64,000 bases of DNA from Odiellus spinosus. Taxonomy: Eukaryota; Arthropoda; Arachnida; Opiliones; Phalangiidae. The stretch covers positions 2,244,501 to 2,308,500 of the forward strand of contig OY987225.1 in NCBI GenBank assembly GCA_963920705.1, in the 5' to 3' direction. Positions 22,433 through 33,600 of the stretch are shown one piece after another; position 1 is the first letter of the stretch, and each line of letters starts with the position of its first letter. The notes beneath the pieces are model-generated. The model was not told the origin of the DNA. It searched no databases and worked only from the letters and a program-made list of their open reading frames with translations. The position numbers were made by a program, and so were the translations under genes.

Positions 22433-23400
22433 CAGTCTGGGAAATAAGGGTGGTTTGCTAGTCAAAAACCAGTTTTTTAATTGCATTGACCAGTTTATTA
22501 ATTCAAAATATGGGGGTCAGTGGTCCCAGGGACCAGTTAATTAATTCAATATTTTCATAAAAATTGATGGTGTGACCACAATATTAATTCAAGCTTTCCT
22601 AATTCCATAACAAAAATACCAAAAAAAACTATTTTCGACTCCAGTGCTTAACACTCCTAGTCCTAGCTTATAGGGAGTTAGGAACTTAGGGGAGGGGGAC
22701 TCTGTCAACGTTACCTTACACCATGAGCAGAGAATTATATGAGAATCCTAGCCTTTGGTAGTGGTGTTAGGTTAGATAGTAGTAGATAATAATATAAATT
22801 CTGACTACGTCCCAACCTTGAAAAAACGAAACATCTTCCTTAGAAATGGGTTCTATTTAAGGGCTCCTTTTGTTAATTAGTTTCAAGGTTGAAAAAAGTA
22901 CAAAAAATCCTATACTTTGAACCAACCTTGAAAAAACGCTACATCTTCGATACAAACGGGTGCTTTTTAACGGCTTTTTTATCTGTTTCTAAGATTATTT
23001 TATAGAAAGGCCTATTCATCATTGTGGAAGGAATACTGAGCTGATGCTGTTCGTGTACCCGAACTTTTCCAAAGTCATTTTTATTGATATTTAAATGTCT
23101 TAATTATATACTAGTTTTCAAGAGGAATTGACAATGACTACGAGAATAAACATTCATTGTTTATCAAATTTCCACAACAATGGTTGAATTGTCAACTCCT
23201 CATGATTCATGAACCGATTCACCGATCTATTACAGGGCAGGACCCTAAGAAACAAGTCTACAACTAAATTTAGAGTGTGACCAGTGAAATAATAATTAGG
23301 CCAAGGGTCACTGGTCCTAATGACCAGTTTAATAATAGGATATGGCAGGGGTCAGTGGTCCCAAGGACCAGTTGAAAAAAAAACCTTATTTCCCAGACTG
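22433..23400. mobile_element. hAT-type non-autonomous element
   Basis: 968 bp with ends CAGTCTGGGAAATAAGG and CCTTATTTCCCAGACTG and a perfect 8-bp duplication CTCCCAGT (22425-22432 and 23401-23408). Both subterminal regions repeat GGTCAGTGGTCCC and GGACCAGTT motifs. The target sequence GGTGGTCTCCCTCCCAGT exists uninterrupted at about 29897-29914. Confidence 0.92.
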
Positions 23401-23569
23401 CTCCCAGTTACTGTCCGCGCTCGACGCTGCTCGCTTTAGAGATAGCCATGCAAATGCTCCAACGACTTTGCTATAAGCACTTAGATAAAAACCTCTTAAA
23501 TCTGGAAGGGGTGCACCACGGAAGCCAGGCCGTGTTATAGTAGCGCCGCGTATAATGCTTTATATGTAT

Positions 23570-24436
23570 CCAATTAAATAAAAATTTTAAAAGCTTATTA
23601 CTCGTAATATAAATTATAAAATAAAATATTACTAGTCTTCCACGATCATAATATAATATTTAAATTTAATTATATTTATTAAATGAATTTTCCATTAACT
23701 TTTTGTCACTAGGTCACGCTAGATTAGTAGGAAGTAGGACTACAGCTACAATACGAAATAAAGGCGTATGATTTTTTTAAAAACTTTAATTTAATATATT
23801 TAAAATCTATAATAATTAGTTCTAGTCCTCTCAAAAAATCATATTTAAATTTAATTATATTTTGTAAATTAACTTTCTATCTGTAGGCATGGAATAATTA
23901 GTAGCTTATGCTGTTTCCCTTGAACTCGGCTTTAAGCTTACCTTAACACCTTTCAGTCAAGGAAGGTCAAACTCATTTAGTCATTTTCTATAATTTGTTT
24001 AATCACATCATTCTCTTTATTTCAGTCTTAGGTTTAAATTAATTAATAATAAATAATCTAGAAATTCAGTTGTGTTTATTCTTGTAAAATCCATTTCAAC
24101 CATAATTTGTTTAATCATAGTTAATTTGATTCTATCATCATTACGTTTAATTTAGTCCTATAGCTTGAAAATAATTTAATTATGGTTTTATTGTTTTTAT
24201 TTTGGTTAGAATAATTTTAATTTAAGATAAACTTCAACTATTATGTATCTGTAAAATAACAGAGGCTCGAAAATTAAGGTAGTGGTATGGCGCGTCCGTG
24301 CTTGCATGGAGCGTGGGGTCTCTTTGTAGAATATTCGAGTGTTTCGAGAGAGTGAAAATAAAACTAAACATGTAACTGAATACGTCGCTCTCGGGACGCT
24401 CCTATTTTTAATTGTCATTAGAATTTGACTAGTTAT
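23570..24436. other. AT-rich DNA with diverged copies of the 25.5-kb repeat
   Basis: Segments near 23620-23710 and 23830-23890 resemble the ATCATATTTAAATTTAATT...TTTTGTAAAT core of the duplicated unit at 25541-26055. No gene recognised. Confidence 0.4.
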
Positions 24437-24470
24437 TTTAATACGATTTTTTCGTATCATTAATGCTTAA

Positions 24471-25538
24471 AGGAATGGTGCGGTGTTAAAATATTTTTGC
24501 TGCAAACCCTTTATTTAAACTCAAAACCAATTTTTCAAGTGTTAAAAAAATTTAAAATTAAGTATATTTTTAAATAAACAATTAAAACAAATTACATTGA
24601 GGGCACATAGGCGCCCGTATGAAGCTTTCCTGTAAAGCAAGAGCGCATTCGATACGTCACTTCAAGGTTTTTATTTCGGCAATAATCTGATTGGCCAAAG
24701 TAACTTGGCTCAGCTTTTACTCAATGGTAAAGTTGACTACTACGCGCTTGAACGTCAAATCGACGACAGGTTATAACGGCAGTGCTCGCCAGTCTAACGA
24801 ACGGGACGCCGACTGAAGGAGCATCTAACCCCGGTAAGCCGTAGCCTAGGCCTAACTCCGTCGGCGCTTCGGACTCTCGGAGAGTATCGTCATACCGCGA
24901 ATAGATCCGTTTGAAGTTGAACCAGTGTACACGGAAGAAGAACTTTTAATTAGAGATAGACTACAGGAAGAGCGGAATAATAATGACGGTATCGAAAATT
25001 TAATTGACATAGACCAGATGAAAGAAAATTGCACCTGACAAACTCTGTAATCCAACTTCTTCGTAGGCAAAGGCTTAGTATAATACGCGGCTTTCACTGT
25101 TTCTTTAGCATATTTTAGCCATTTTGACGCGAGTTCGGGGTACTTTAAATGATCAGGAACCGTATAAAAACTTAGTCCAAACCGAGAACTAAAATTTTTG
25201 CATTCTTTTATAATACAACTTGGCATTTTGAACTTTCTTTAAAACAACACCGATTAAAAAACGAAGGATTCTACACTTTACTGTCTCAGACTCTCTCCCC
25301 TCGGAGTCTCATTTCATTGGTTTATAAGTTATTTCTATTGGCCTATCAGATTGCTAGCCTGGCCAAGCACGACAGAGAAGTTTAGAATTAGGGGTAAAAG
25401 GGCCACGTCCATACTAAATTTATTTTTAACTATAAAATTATTATTATTATTAAAAATAAATTTTGAGTTATAAATTTCTGTTGCCAAGAGTGCTATTGAC
25501 CCTTAGAGGCAAAAAAACTTTATGGGTGAACCATTCCT
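24471..25538. mobile_element. TTAA-flanked, THAP-bearing element (Kolobok-like)
   Basis: 1068 bp between TTAA at 24467-24470 and 25539-25542, with inverted ends AGGAATGGT. The unoccupied site (CTTAATAAAATAGTATTAGTC) is preserved at about 25813 in the adjacent duplicated unit, which proves the boundaries. The element carries a THAP exon. TTAA duplication plus THAP points to the Kolobok superfamily; piggyBac also uses TTAA but lacks THAP. Confidence 0.85.
25035..25226 (-). pseudogene. THAP-domain exon of the TTAA element
   Basis: 64 codons starting MPSCIIKECKNFSSRFGLSF, with Cys-x4-Cys, SKWLKYAK (the conserved Trp) and YRVC (third Cys) just before a CAG/GTGCAA donor. The downstream HF half of the domain and the catalytic domain are not found on this strand, so this is a remnant. 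On the opposite strand 24867-25037 is also open and reads as acidic, gene-like sequence (PFEVEPVYTEEELLIRDRLQ); the two cannot both be intact transposase. Confidence 0.7.
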
Positions 25539-25540
25539 TT

Positions 25541-26055
25541 AATAAAATAGTATTAGTCTTCTATCATAATATCATATTTAAATTTCATTTTATTTTGTAA
25601 ATAAATATGATGTAAACGTTCTACCAGCAGGTGACACTAGTTTCATCGTGTAAATAGTGTAGCGGCAAAAGTAACCTTATAGCAAGAAGTGTGCCACTCC
25701 TATTTCTTATTTTAACCCAAAAATTATAAAATAAATTTTTAACATCGTCTACCTGGTTTCATTAGTTTTCTTGTTTAGCATTGTTATTTTAATACGATTT
25801 TTTCGTATCATTTATGCTTAATAAAATAGTATTAGTCTTCTGCTATCATAATATCATATTTAAAATTCATTTTATTTTGTAAATAAATATTATGTAAACG
25901 TTCTGCCAGCAGGTGACACTGTTAAATCGTATAAACCGTGTAGCGGCAAAAGTAACCCTATAGCAAGAAGTGTGCCACTCCTCTTTCTTATTTTAACCTA
26001 ATTATAAAATCAATTTTTAACATTGACTACCTGGTTTCATTAGTTTTCTTGTTTA
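25541..26055 (+). repeat. Tandem duplication of a 250-265-bp unit
   Basis: Two copies (about 25541-25805 and 25813-26055) share AATAAAATAGTATTAGTCTT, GTAAACGTTCT.CCAGCAGG, GTAGCGGCAAAAGTAACC and TACCTGGTTTCATTAGTTTT. The boundary carries TTTTAATACGATTTTTTCGT, also found just left of the TTAA element at 24434. Confidence 0.85.
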
Positions 26056-26490
26056 CAATTAGACTTGGGACGAGGAGAGGTAAAATTTTGGTTTCCCAAC
26101 TTGTTCATAATCCCCTAATATTTCTCATAAAAATACTTAATTCAGAAAGTCTTACTTTTTGTACAAACATAATCGCTAATTATATTCCAGAAATAAGTAC
26201 GTCATAAATCGTAAAAAGATTATCTTAATAATTTTTGACATTTTCATTTTGATGATTCTTAAGAACAGATTTTTAATAGTATGATAAAACTAAAAATATA
26301 ATACATAGAAATTCAAAAAATTATGTCAGCCTCACTTAAAGTGATGGTGTTAGAGTTCTAGGTTTTTTTTTTTTTTTACCAAATGAACTTATTGGACGGA
26401 GCTTTAAAATGATATTGACTTATTCTGGTGTTACGCGAATGAGTGCGGCATAAAGCTAGCTTAAAGATTTCAGAAATGTATGGATAACAG

Positions 26491-26828
26491 CAGAAGCCGA
26501 TGAAACCCTCCTTTGAAGTCTAATACTACCTGGTCTTGTCTACCCCTCTCTGTATGGGTTAGTTTCAAAAAGCGCGATTCGTACGCCTCCTAACGGTAGA
26601 TATTTTCGGAGCGGGAGTTCGTCGAGCGAATATCTCTAGCAGCCTTGGAGTTCGTCAAAAAAACGTCGTCGTTTGTGGAGAGAGAGAATTTCCAATTTTC
26701 CGTAGACAGGGGGGTATGAAGTAGGACCCCTTCTAACTCGTAAAATTGGGAATTTTACCCATACAGAGAGGAGCGCTATATGGAACATTAGAGTAGTAGA
26801 CTTCAAAGGAGGGTTTCATCTACTTTTG
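26491..26828 (-). mobile_element. MITE family A, copy 4
   Basis: 338 bp starting CAGAAGCCGATGAAACCC; the right end is mutated (CATCTACTTTTG). A perfect 7-bp duplication ATAACAG lies at 26484-26490 and 26829-26835. It is close to the putative SLC13 first exon. Confidence 0.87.
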
Positions 26829-27046
26829 ATAACAGATATTAGTATATTTAACGCGTAAATATTAAAGCGTGATAATAAAACTTTTGCTAGCCACTCAAGT
26901 TCATTTCTAGCATCTTCTGGTTGTGAAGATCTATCAGAGCGTTTTATTATAGCTCCGGCAAAATGGTTTTGTAATGTATTAATTGTCTTCACTATTTCTG
27001 GGGTATTTTACTAATTTGGCAGAAGAATTAAAATCAAAATACTCAC

Positions 27047-27145
27047 GGTTGTGTTATAAAAAGCGATTATAGGAATCGAAGCGCAGACCAATACAGCAAT
27101 TACGACACTTTTGAATAGAAACAAAAACTTGTGGAAAGTTATCAT
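27047..27145 (-). CDS. Probable first coding exon of the SLC13 gene
   Basis: ATG at 27145-27143 opens 33 codons ending in a GTGAGT donor. The peptide starts MITFHKFLFLFKSVV and continues as one hydrophobic helix, matching the usual SLC13 N terminus (short basic start, HWK-like motif, first membrane helix). It lies on the same strand upstream of the main exon block. It ends in phase 0, but the next recognised exon (10701) needs two carried bases, so a small exon of 3n+2 bases must lie in the 16-kb gap. It could instead be the first exon of a truncated neighbouring paralogue. Confidence 0.6.
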
Positions 27146-27644
27146 GGTTAATAAGCGAAGAACTTGTTATTCAAGCGCTTATTTGGTGCCGGGTTGGCGT
27201 CAACCTATAAACTTCTTTACTCTCGTTGACACCAAATGATGAACCAAAATTTTTTAGTGGAACTTAATGCAGAATCATATTGATTATTTTTAATCCTCCC
27301 AAAGGGCTTTCAATCGATAACGCTAGGTTGATTTATTTTATCTATATCCAAAGATATACCACGTTGGCCGTGGTCTTCCTCCTCCGTAATAGAAATTTCA
27401 AAAGTTCTTTGTATTCATATATCGGAATTAATGGCTTAAGGATTTAACTCGAAATTCTTCAGCTGACGCGATTCGAAATCGCTATCTATCGTTTTGTCTG
27501 CAAATATCAAGTTACTTGCGCAACCTTCCAACGGAGAATTTAATCCAGGGTCTTATTTGCCCAGTAATCTCCACTATTAACCGAAGTTAAAAAGCCAGCC
27601 AGATGATTTGGGCTTGTCTGAGAGTCTTAAGTTTATTCGTACTA

Positions 27645-28065
27645 CCAGAGGTATATAATAACACCCTTCGGGGGGAAGTATGAAAGGTAGGCAAAATCGA
27701 CGAACAACGAGTGCCCGGCGTAAATCGCGGCGGATCGACACACCGCTTTACTCCCAAAAAATAGTTACACCATTTTGAACCTCACTAAATTTTCCCTACG
27801 CGCACTTCCGAAACTCGCGAGCCGAAGTCAACCTTCGACTCCATTTTAACAGACAGCCTGACTCCCGAGACAGGAAGTTCTAAACACAAATCGAGCCGTC
27901 TTGTTTATACAAAGACCATTTACTAGAGTAGCGACATTGAGAAGTCCAGCGCGAGCTAGTGGCCTAGATAGTCAGCAGCGGGCTCTTGTTGTTCGTGATT
28001 TTTAGCATTGGTAGTATAGGGGCTTTCATACTTCCCCCCGAAGGGGGTTTATTATATACATCTGG
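27645..28065. mobile_element. MITE family B, copy 1
   Basis: 421 bp with ends CCAGAGGTATATAATAAC and GTTTATTATATACATCTGG and subterminal CCCTTCGGGGGGAAGTATGA mirrored. A 5-bp duplication TACTA flanks it. It is about 97% similar by eye to copy 2 at 51190. Confidence 0.88.
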
Positions 28066-28254
28066 TACTACCAATAACCCATTATCTGAAAACTATGAAT
28101 GGAGAGCTTATATGTTTCTATGATCTTATTGTTTTTTAATTGAAACACCATCCACTTGCTTTTAAATAGCAACGATAAATAGTTGACCACGATTCTTTAA
28201 ATTAACTTTTCAAACTAAGCTTTTATATATATACTAAACGTACAAATAATCCAA

Positions 28255-28570
28255 TTGCGCAGTTCCCTTTTGCGCAGTTCCCACAAGCGCATTTCCTTTT
28301 GCACAGTTTTTCATTTGCGCAGTTTTCCATTTCCGCAGGTTTCCATTTCCGCTTTATTCATTTGCGCAGTGTTCATTTCCAGGTTATGTTAGGTTAGGTT
28401 AGTTAATCACTCGAACTAGCCTGTTCCTCTTGTGGACAGCTCGAATGGAAAACTGCGCAAATGGAAAACTGCGCAAATGGGAACCGCGCAAATGGAAATG
28501 CTCAAATGGGAAACCGAGCAAATGGCTACTGCACAAATGAAAATGCGCAAGTGGGAAACTGCGCAAGCGG
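28255..28570. repeat. Foldback array of TTTGCGCAG units around a telomere-like core
   Basis: The left arm (28255-28378) holds six to eight degenerate units of TTTGCGCAGTTTTCCA type. The right arm (28441-28570) holds their reverse complements (TGGAAAACTGCGCAAA). Between them at 28382-28402 is GTTATGTTAGGTTAGGTTAG, an insect-type TTAGG run. The element at 54631 has the same layout and core but different arm units. Confidence 0.85.
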
Positions 28571-28832
28571 ACGCAAACCGTACTATTTACCATAATCAAG
28601 ACTTAGTAGAAATTTTGTTTTTATATGGAGGAAATGACATGGCATTTAGAAACTTTATGTACGAGAGATTTCGAGGCGAGGCCATCCTTTAGTCATTCGT
28701 TAGTTTTACTTTGATTTAAACTAGAGCTCATGCGAAATTAAAATTCCAAAATTAGTCACGTAGGTAAAAAGTCAATAATTTCTCATTTATTTCTCAAATA
28801 ACAATTTCACGCGATTAATAAAATCAGTGTAA

Positions 28833-28943
28833 AGCTGGATTCACACAGACCTATTTTCACGCGTCTCACGCTCGCGCGATAATGCTACTTCTATGAGCGC
28901 ATGAGCGTGAAACGCGTGAAAATAGGTCTGTGTGCATCCGCCT
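28833..28943. mobile_element. Short Harbinger-like MITE
   Basis: 111 bp flanked by TAA on both sides; inverted arms AGCTGGATTCACACAGACCT and GGTCTGTGTGCATCCGCCT with mirrored ATTTTCACGCGT. It folds almost completely into a hairpin. Confidence 0.8.
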
Positions 28944-29189
28944 TAACGGATATTTTTAAAGTACATGTACGTGTAAGTCAGCTAGGAGTTAAAAAGAAAA
29001 ATTAAAATCACAAACTTTGCCCAATGAGCTATATCCTGACAAATTTAATGGACCTTGTTTTCTATCATACAATCCTTCATATAATTTTACAGTGATCTTT
29101 TGTAGTTTTGAGATACCATTATTCGTGTCACCTTTAGGCGCACAGTTTTATGATCTTCAATACAGTCCCAACTGGGTGACCCTCATTAG

Positions 29190-29310
29190 AGCGCTATTTG
29201 TTTGAAAAGCGCTCTTTTGGGAAAGCGCTCTTTTGGGAAAGCGCTCTTTTGAGAAAGCGATCTTTTGGGAAAGCGCTCTTTTGTGAAAGCGCCCTTTTGG
29301 GGAAGCATAG
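29190..29310 (+). repeat. 16-bp tandem repeat
   Basis: Six to seven copies of GAAAGCGCTCTTTTGG with scattered changes. Confidence 0.9.
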
Positions 29311-29405
29311 TTTACTAAATGTTTTCAATGGGTTGAGTGTATCTGAGTGGGTCGAGGGGTCCGACATTTACACGAAATCCCGTACGCTTCACGCGGAATC
29401 GTGAA

Positions 29406-29575
29406 ATCTTTCACACAAAATCACCCATCTTTGAAGAAATAGCGAAATTTCGAAATCTCCGACGAAATCGCGAAATCTCTGACGAAATCGCAAAATCTCC
29501 GACGAAATCTTTGGCGAAATCATCACATCTTTTGCGAAATCCCGAAATCTTGGCGAAATCAAAACCGACAAGCTT
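29406..29575 (+). repeat. Degenerate CGAAATC tandem repeat
   Basis: About a dozen spaced CGAAATC motifs (CGACGAAATCGCGAAATCTC type units of 15-19 bp). No protein-coding signal. Confidence 0.8.
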
Positions 29576-29895
29576 ACGAATTGAAATAATGTCCATATTT
29601 GCGCTTAACGTAACAACAGATCGTGCCATGAGTTTGCGTTGGTGCGTCACGTGACGGTTTTAATAGTATGTAGAATTGAGAAAAATTACGCGTGGCTATT
29701 CCTGTATTTCATTTTTAGCTAGACCCAACCCTGGTGGGGTCTAGGTACTGTATTCACTTCGGCGTCGGCGTTGTGCAAGAAGACGAAATACGTCATCGAA
29801 TCGAAAAAAACTTCGTCTCTTACCCACCAGACGTCACGACGAGATGTCCGATACAAATTTAAAATATATACTTGTAATTAATATATATGACTTTT

Positions 29896-30490
29896 AGGTG
29901 GTCTCCCTCCCAGTCTCGCGTAGCGCTCGACGCTGCAAGCTACGCGATCGAGTGCCGGACGCTGATCCACGTTACCACGGGTTATTAATAAAATACGAGA
30001 GAAAAATCCCTTATATCTTCAGAGGTATACGATACAGAAAACCAATCGATACAGAAAACAAATCGTCGTTATTAAGGGGTTGTCGCGAACGAGATAAAAA
30101 GGTAGCTTATGAATGTTTCGGTTCTAGTCTGTTAGTAATAAAAAGTCGAAAACAACGAACAAGTAGTCGCGAACGAGATAGTAAGGGAGCTTATGCTTGT
30201 TGAGTTCTAGTCTGTCAGTAATGAAAACTCGAAAACAATAAACAAGTCATCGCGAACGAGATAGTAAGGGAGCTTATGCGTGTTGAGTTCTAGTCTGTCA
30301 GTAATGAAAACTCGAAAACAATAAACAAGTCGTCGCGAACGAGATAGTAAGGGGGCTTATGCGTGTTGAGTGTTCGTCTCAGTAATGAGAACTCGAAAAC
30401 AATAAACAAGTCGTCGCTTAGGGAGCTTATGCGTGTTGAGTTCTAGTCTGTCAGTAATAAAAAAAACATGTTTTGAAAAACACGATTTGA
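29896..30490 (-). repeat. Inverted relative of the 21.7-22.4 kb repeat, expanded
   Basis: It starts with GGTGGTCTCCCTCCCAGT, then carries on minus the same 85-bp unit (GCGAACGAGATAGTAAGGGA, GCTTATGCGTGTTGAGTTCT, CTGTCAGTAATGAAAACTCG) in about five tandem copies. It includes ATACAGAAAACCAATCGATA, mirrored near 22185. Confidence 0.8.
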
Positions 30491-30597
30491 AAAACACGAT
30501 TTCACTTTGCAATGACTGCAAGTTTGTTCAGAAGCGGGGATATTCGAATGTACGTCTTTTCCAATATATTACATAAAAAACGCTCACGGTAATATAG

Positions 30598-30645
30598 TCG
30601 GCTCGAGATATTTCCTTAACTTCGTGTTTAAAGGAATCTCGAGAC
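30598..30645. other. Hairpin next to the satellite
   Basis: CTCGAGATATTTCCTT and AAAGGAATCTCGAG can pair around a short loop just before the first satellite unit. Confidence 0.5.
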
Positions 30646-30651
30646 GCCATT

Positions 30652-33600
30652 CAAAAAAATCACCCCCGTGAGAGCTCGTAAGCTAAAATCACCGCCGTGA
30701 GAGCTCGTAAGCTAAAATCACCGCCGTGAGAGCTCGTAAGCTAAAATCACCGCCGTGAGAGCTCGTAAGCTAAAATCACCGCCGTGAGAGCTCGTAAGCT
30801 AAAATCACCGCCGTGAGAGCTCGTAAGCTAAAATCACCGCCGTGAGAGCTCGTAAGCTAAAATCACCGCCGTGAGAGCTCGTAAGCTAAAATCACCGCCG
30901 TGAGAGCTCGTAAGCTAAAATCACCGCCGTGAGAGCTCGTAAGCTAAAATCACCGCCGTGAGAGCTCGTAAGCTAAAATCACCGCCGTGAGAGCTCGTAA
31001 GCTAAAATCACCGCCGTGAGAGCTCGTAAGCTAAAATCACCGCCGTGAGAGCTCGTAAGCTAAAATCACCGCCGTGAGAGCTCGTAAGCTAAAATCACCG
31101 CCGTGAGAGCTCGTAAGCTAAAATCACCGCCGTGAGAGCTCGTAAGCTAAAATCACCGCCGTGAGAGCTCGTAAGCTAAAATCACCGCCGTGAGAGCTCG
31201 TAAGCTAAAATCACCGCCGTGAGAGCTCGTAAGTTAAAATCACCGCCGTGAGAGCTCGTAAGCTAAAATCACCGCCGTGAGAGCTCGTAAGCTAAAATCA
31301 CCGCCGTGAGAGCTCGTAAGCTAAAATCACCGCCGTGAGAGCTCGTAAGCTAAAATCACCGCCGTGAGAGCTCGTAAGCTAAAATCACCGCCGTGAGAGC
31401 TCGTAAGCTAAAATCACCGCCGTGAGAGCTCGTAAGCTAAAATCACCGCCGTGAGAGCTCGTAAGCTAAAATCACCGCCGTGAGAGCTCGTAAGCTAAAA
31501 TCACCGCCGTGAGAGCTCGTAAGCTAAAATCACCGCCGTGAGAGCTCGTAAGCTAAAATCACCGCCGTGAGAGCTCGTAAGCTAAAATCACCGCCGTGAG
31601 AGCTCGTAAGCTAAAATCACCGCCGTGAGAGCTCGTAAGCTAAAATCACCGCCGTGAGAGCTCGTAAGCTAAAATCACCGCCGTGAGAGCTCGTAAGCTA
31701 AAATCACCGCCGTGAGAGCTCGTAAGCTAAAATCACCGCCGTGAGAGCTCGTAAGCTAAAATCACCGCCGTGAGAGCTCGTAAGCTAAAATCACCGCCGT
31801 GAGAGCTCGTAAGCTAAAATCACCGCCGTGAGAGCTCGTAAGCTAAAATCACCGCCGTGAGAGCTCGTAAGCTAAAATCACCGCCGTGAGAGCTCGTAAG
31901 CTAAAATCACCGCCGTGAGAGCTCGTAAGCTAAAATCACCGCCGTGAGAGCTCGTAAGCTAAAATCACCGCCGTGAGAGCTCGTAAGCTAAAATCACCGC
32001 CGTGAGAGCTCGTAAGCTAAAATCACCGCCGTGAGAGCTCGTAAGCTAAAATCACCGCCGTGAGAGCTCGTAAGCTAAAATCACCGCCGTGAGAGCTCGT
32101 AAGCTAAAATCACCGCCGTGAGAGCTCGTAAGCTAAAATCACCGCCGTGAGAGCTCGTAAGCTAAAATCACCGCCGTGAGAGCTCGTAAGCTAAAATCAC
32201 CGCCGTGAGAGCTCGTAAGCTAAAATCACCGCCGTGAGAGCTCGTAAGCTAAAATCACCGCCGTGAGAGCTCGTAAGCTAAAATCACCGCCGTGAGAGCT
32301 CGTAAGCTAAAATCACCGCCGTGAGAGCTCGTAAGCTAAAATCACCGCCGTGAGAGCTCGTAAGCTAAAATCACCGCCGTGAGAGCTCGTAAGCTAAAAT
32401 CACCGCCGTGAGAGCTCGTAAGCTAAAATCACCGCCGTGAGAGCTCGTAAGCTAAAATCACCGCCGTGAGAGCTCGTAAGCTAAAATCACCGCCGTGAGA
32501 GCTCGTAAGCTAAAATCACCGCCGTGAGAGCTCGTAAGCTAAAATCACCGCCGTGAGAGCTCGTAAGCTAAAATCACCGCCGTGAGAGCTCGTAAGCTAA
32601 AATCACCGCCGTGAGAGCTCGTAAGCTAAAATCACCGCCGTGAGAGCTCGTAAGCTAAAATCACCGCCGTGAGAGCTCGTAAGCTAAAATCACCGCCGTG
32701 AGAGCTCGTAAGCTAAAATCACCGCCGTGAGAGCTCGTAAGCTAAAATCACCGCCGTGAGAGCTCGTAAGCTAAAATCACCGCCGTGAGAGCTCGTAAGC
32801 TAAAATCACCGCCGTGAGAGCTCGTAAGCTAAAATCACCGCCGTGAGAGCTCGTAAGCTAAAATCACCGCCGTGAGAGCTCGTAAGCTAAAATCACCGCC
32901 GTGAGAGCTCGTAAGCTAAAATCACCGCCGTGAGAGCTCGTAAGCTAAAATCACCGCCGTGAGAGCTCGTAAGCTAAAATCACCGCCGTGAGAGCTCGTA
33001 AGCTAAAATCACCGCCGTGAGAGCTCGTAAGCTAAAATCACCGCCGTGAGAGCTCGTAAGCTAAAATCACCGCCGTGAGAGCTCGTAAGCTAAAATCACC
33101 GCCGTGAGAGCTCGTAAGCTAAAATCACCGCCGTGAGAGCTCGTAAGCTAAAATCACCGCCGTGAGAGCTCGTAAGCTAAAATCACCGCCGTGAGAGCTC
33201 GTAAGCTAAAATCACCGCCGTGAGAGCTCGTAAGCTAAAATCACCGCCGTGAGAGCTCGTAAGCTAAAATCACCGCCGTGAGAGCTCGTAAGCTAAAATC
33301 ACCGCCGTGAGAGCTCGTAAGCTAAAATCACCGCCGTGAGAGCTCGTAAGCTAAAATCACCGCCGTGAGAGCTCGTAAGCTAAAATCACCGCCGTGAGAG
33401 CTCGTAAGCTAAAATCACCGCCGTGAGAGCTCGTAAGCTAAAATCACCGCCGTGAGAGCTCGTAAGCTAAAATCACCGCCGTGAGAGCTCGTAAGCTAAA
33501 ATCACCGCCGTGAGAGCTCGTAAGCTAAAATCACCGCCGTGAGAGCTCGTAAGCTAAAATCACCGCCGTGAGAGCTCGTAAGCTAAAATCACCGCCGTGA

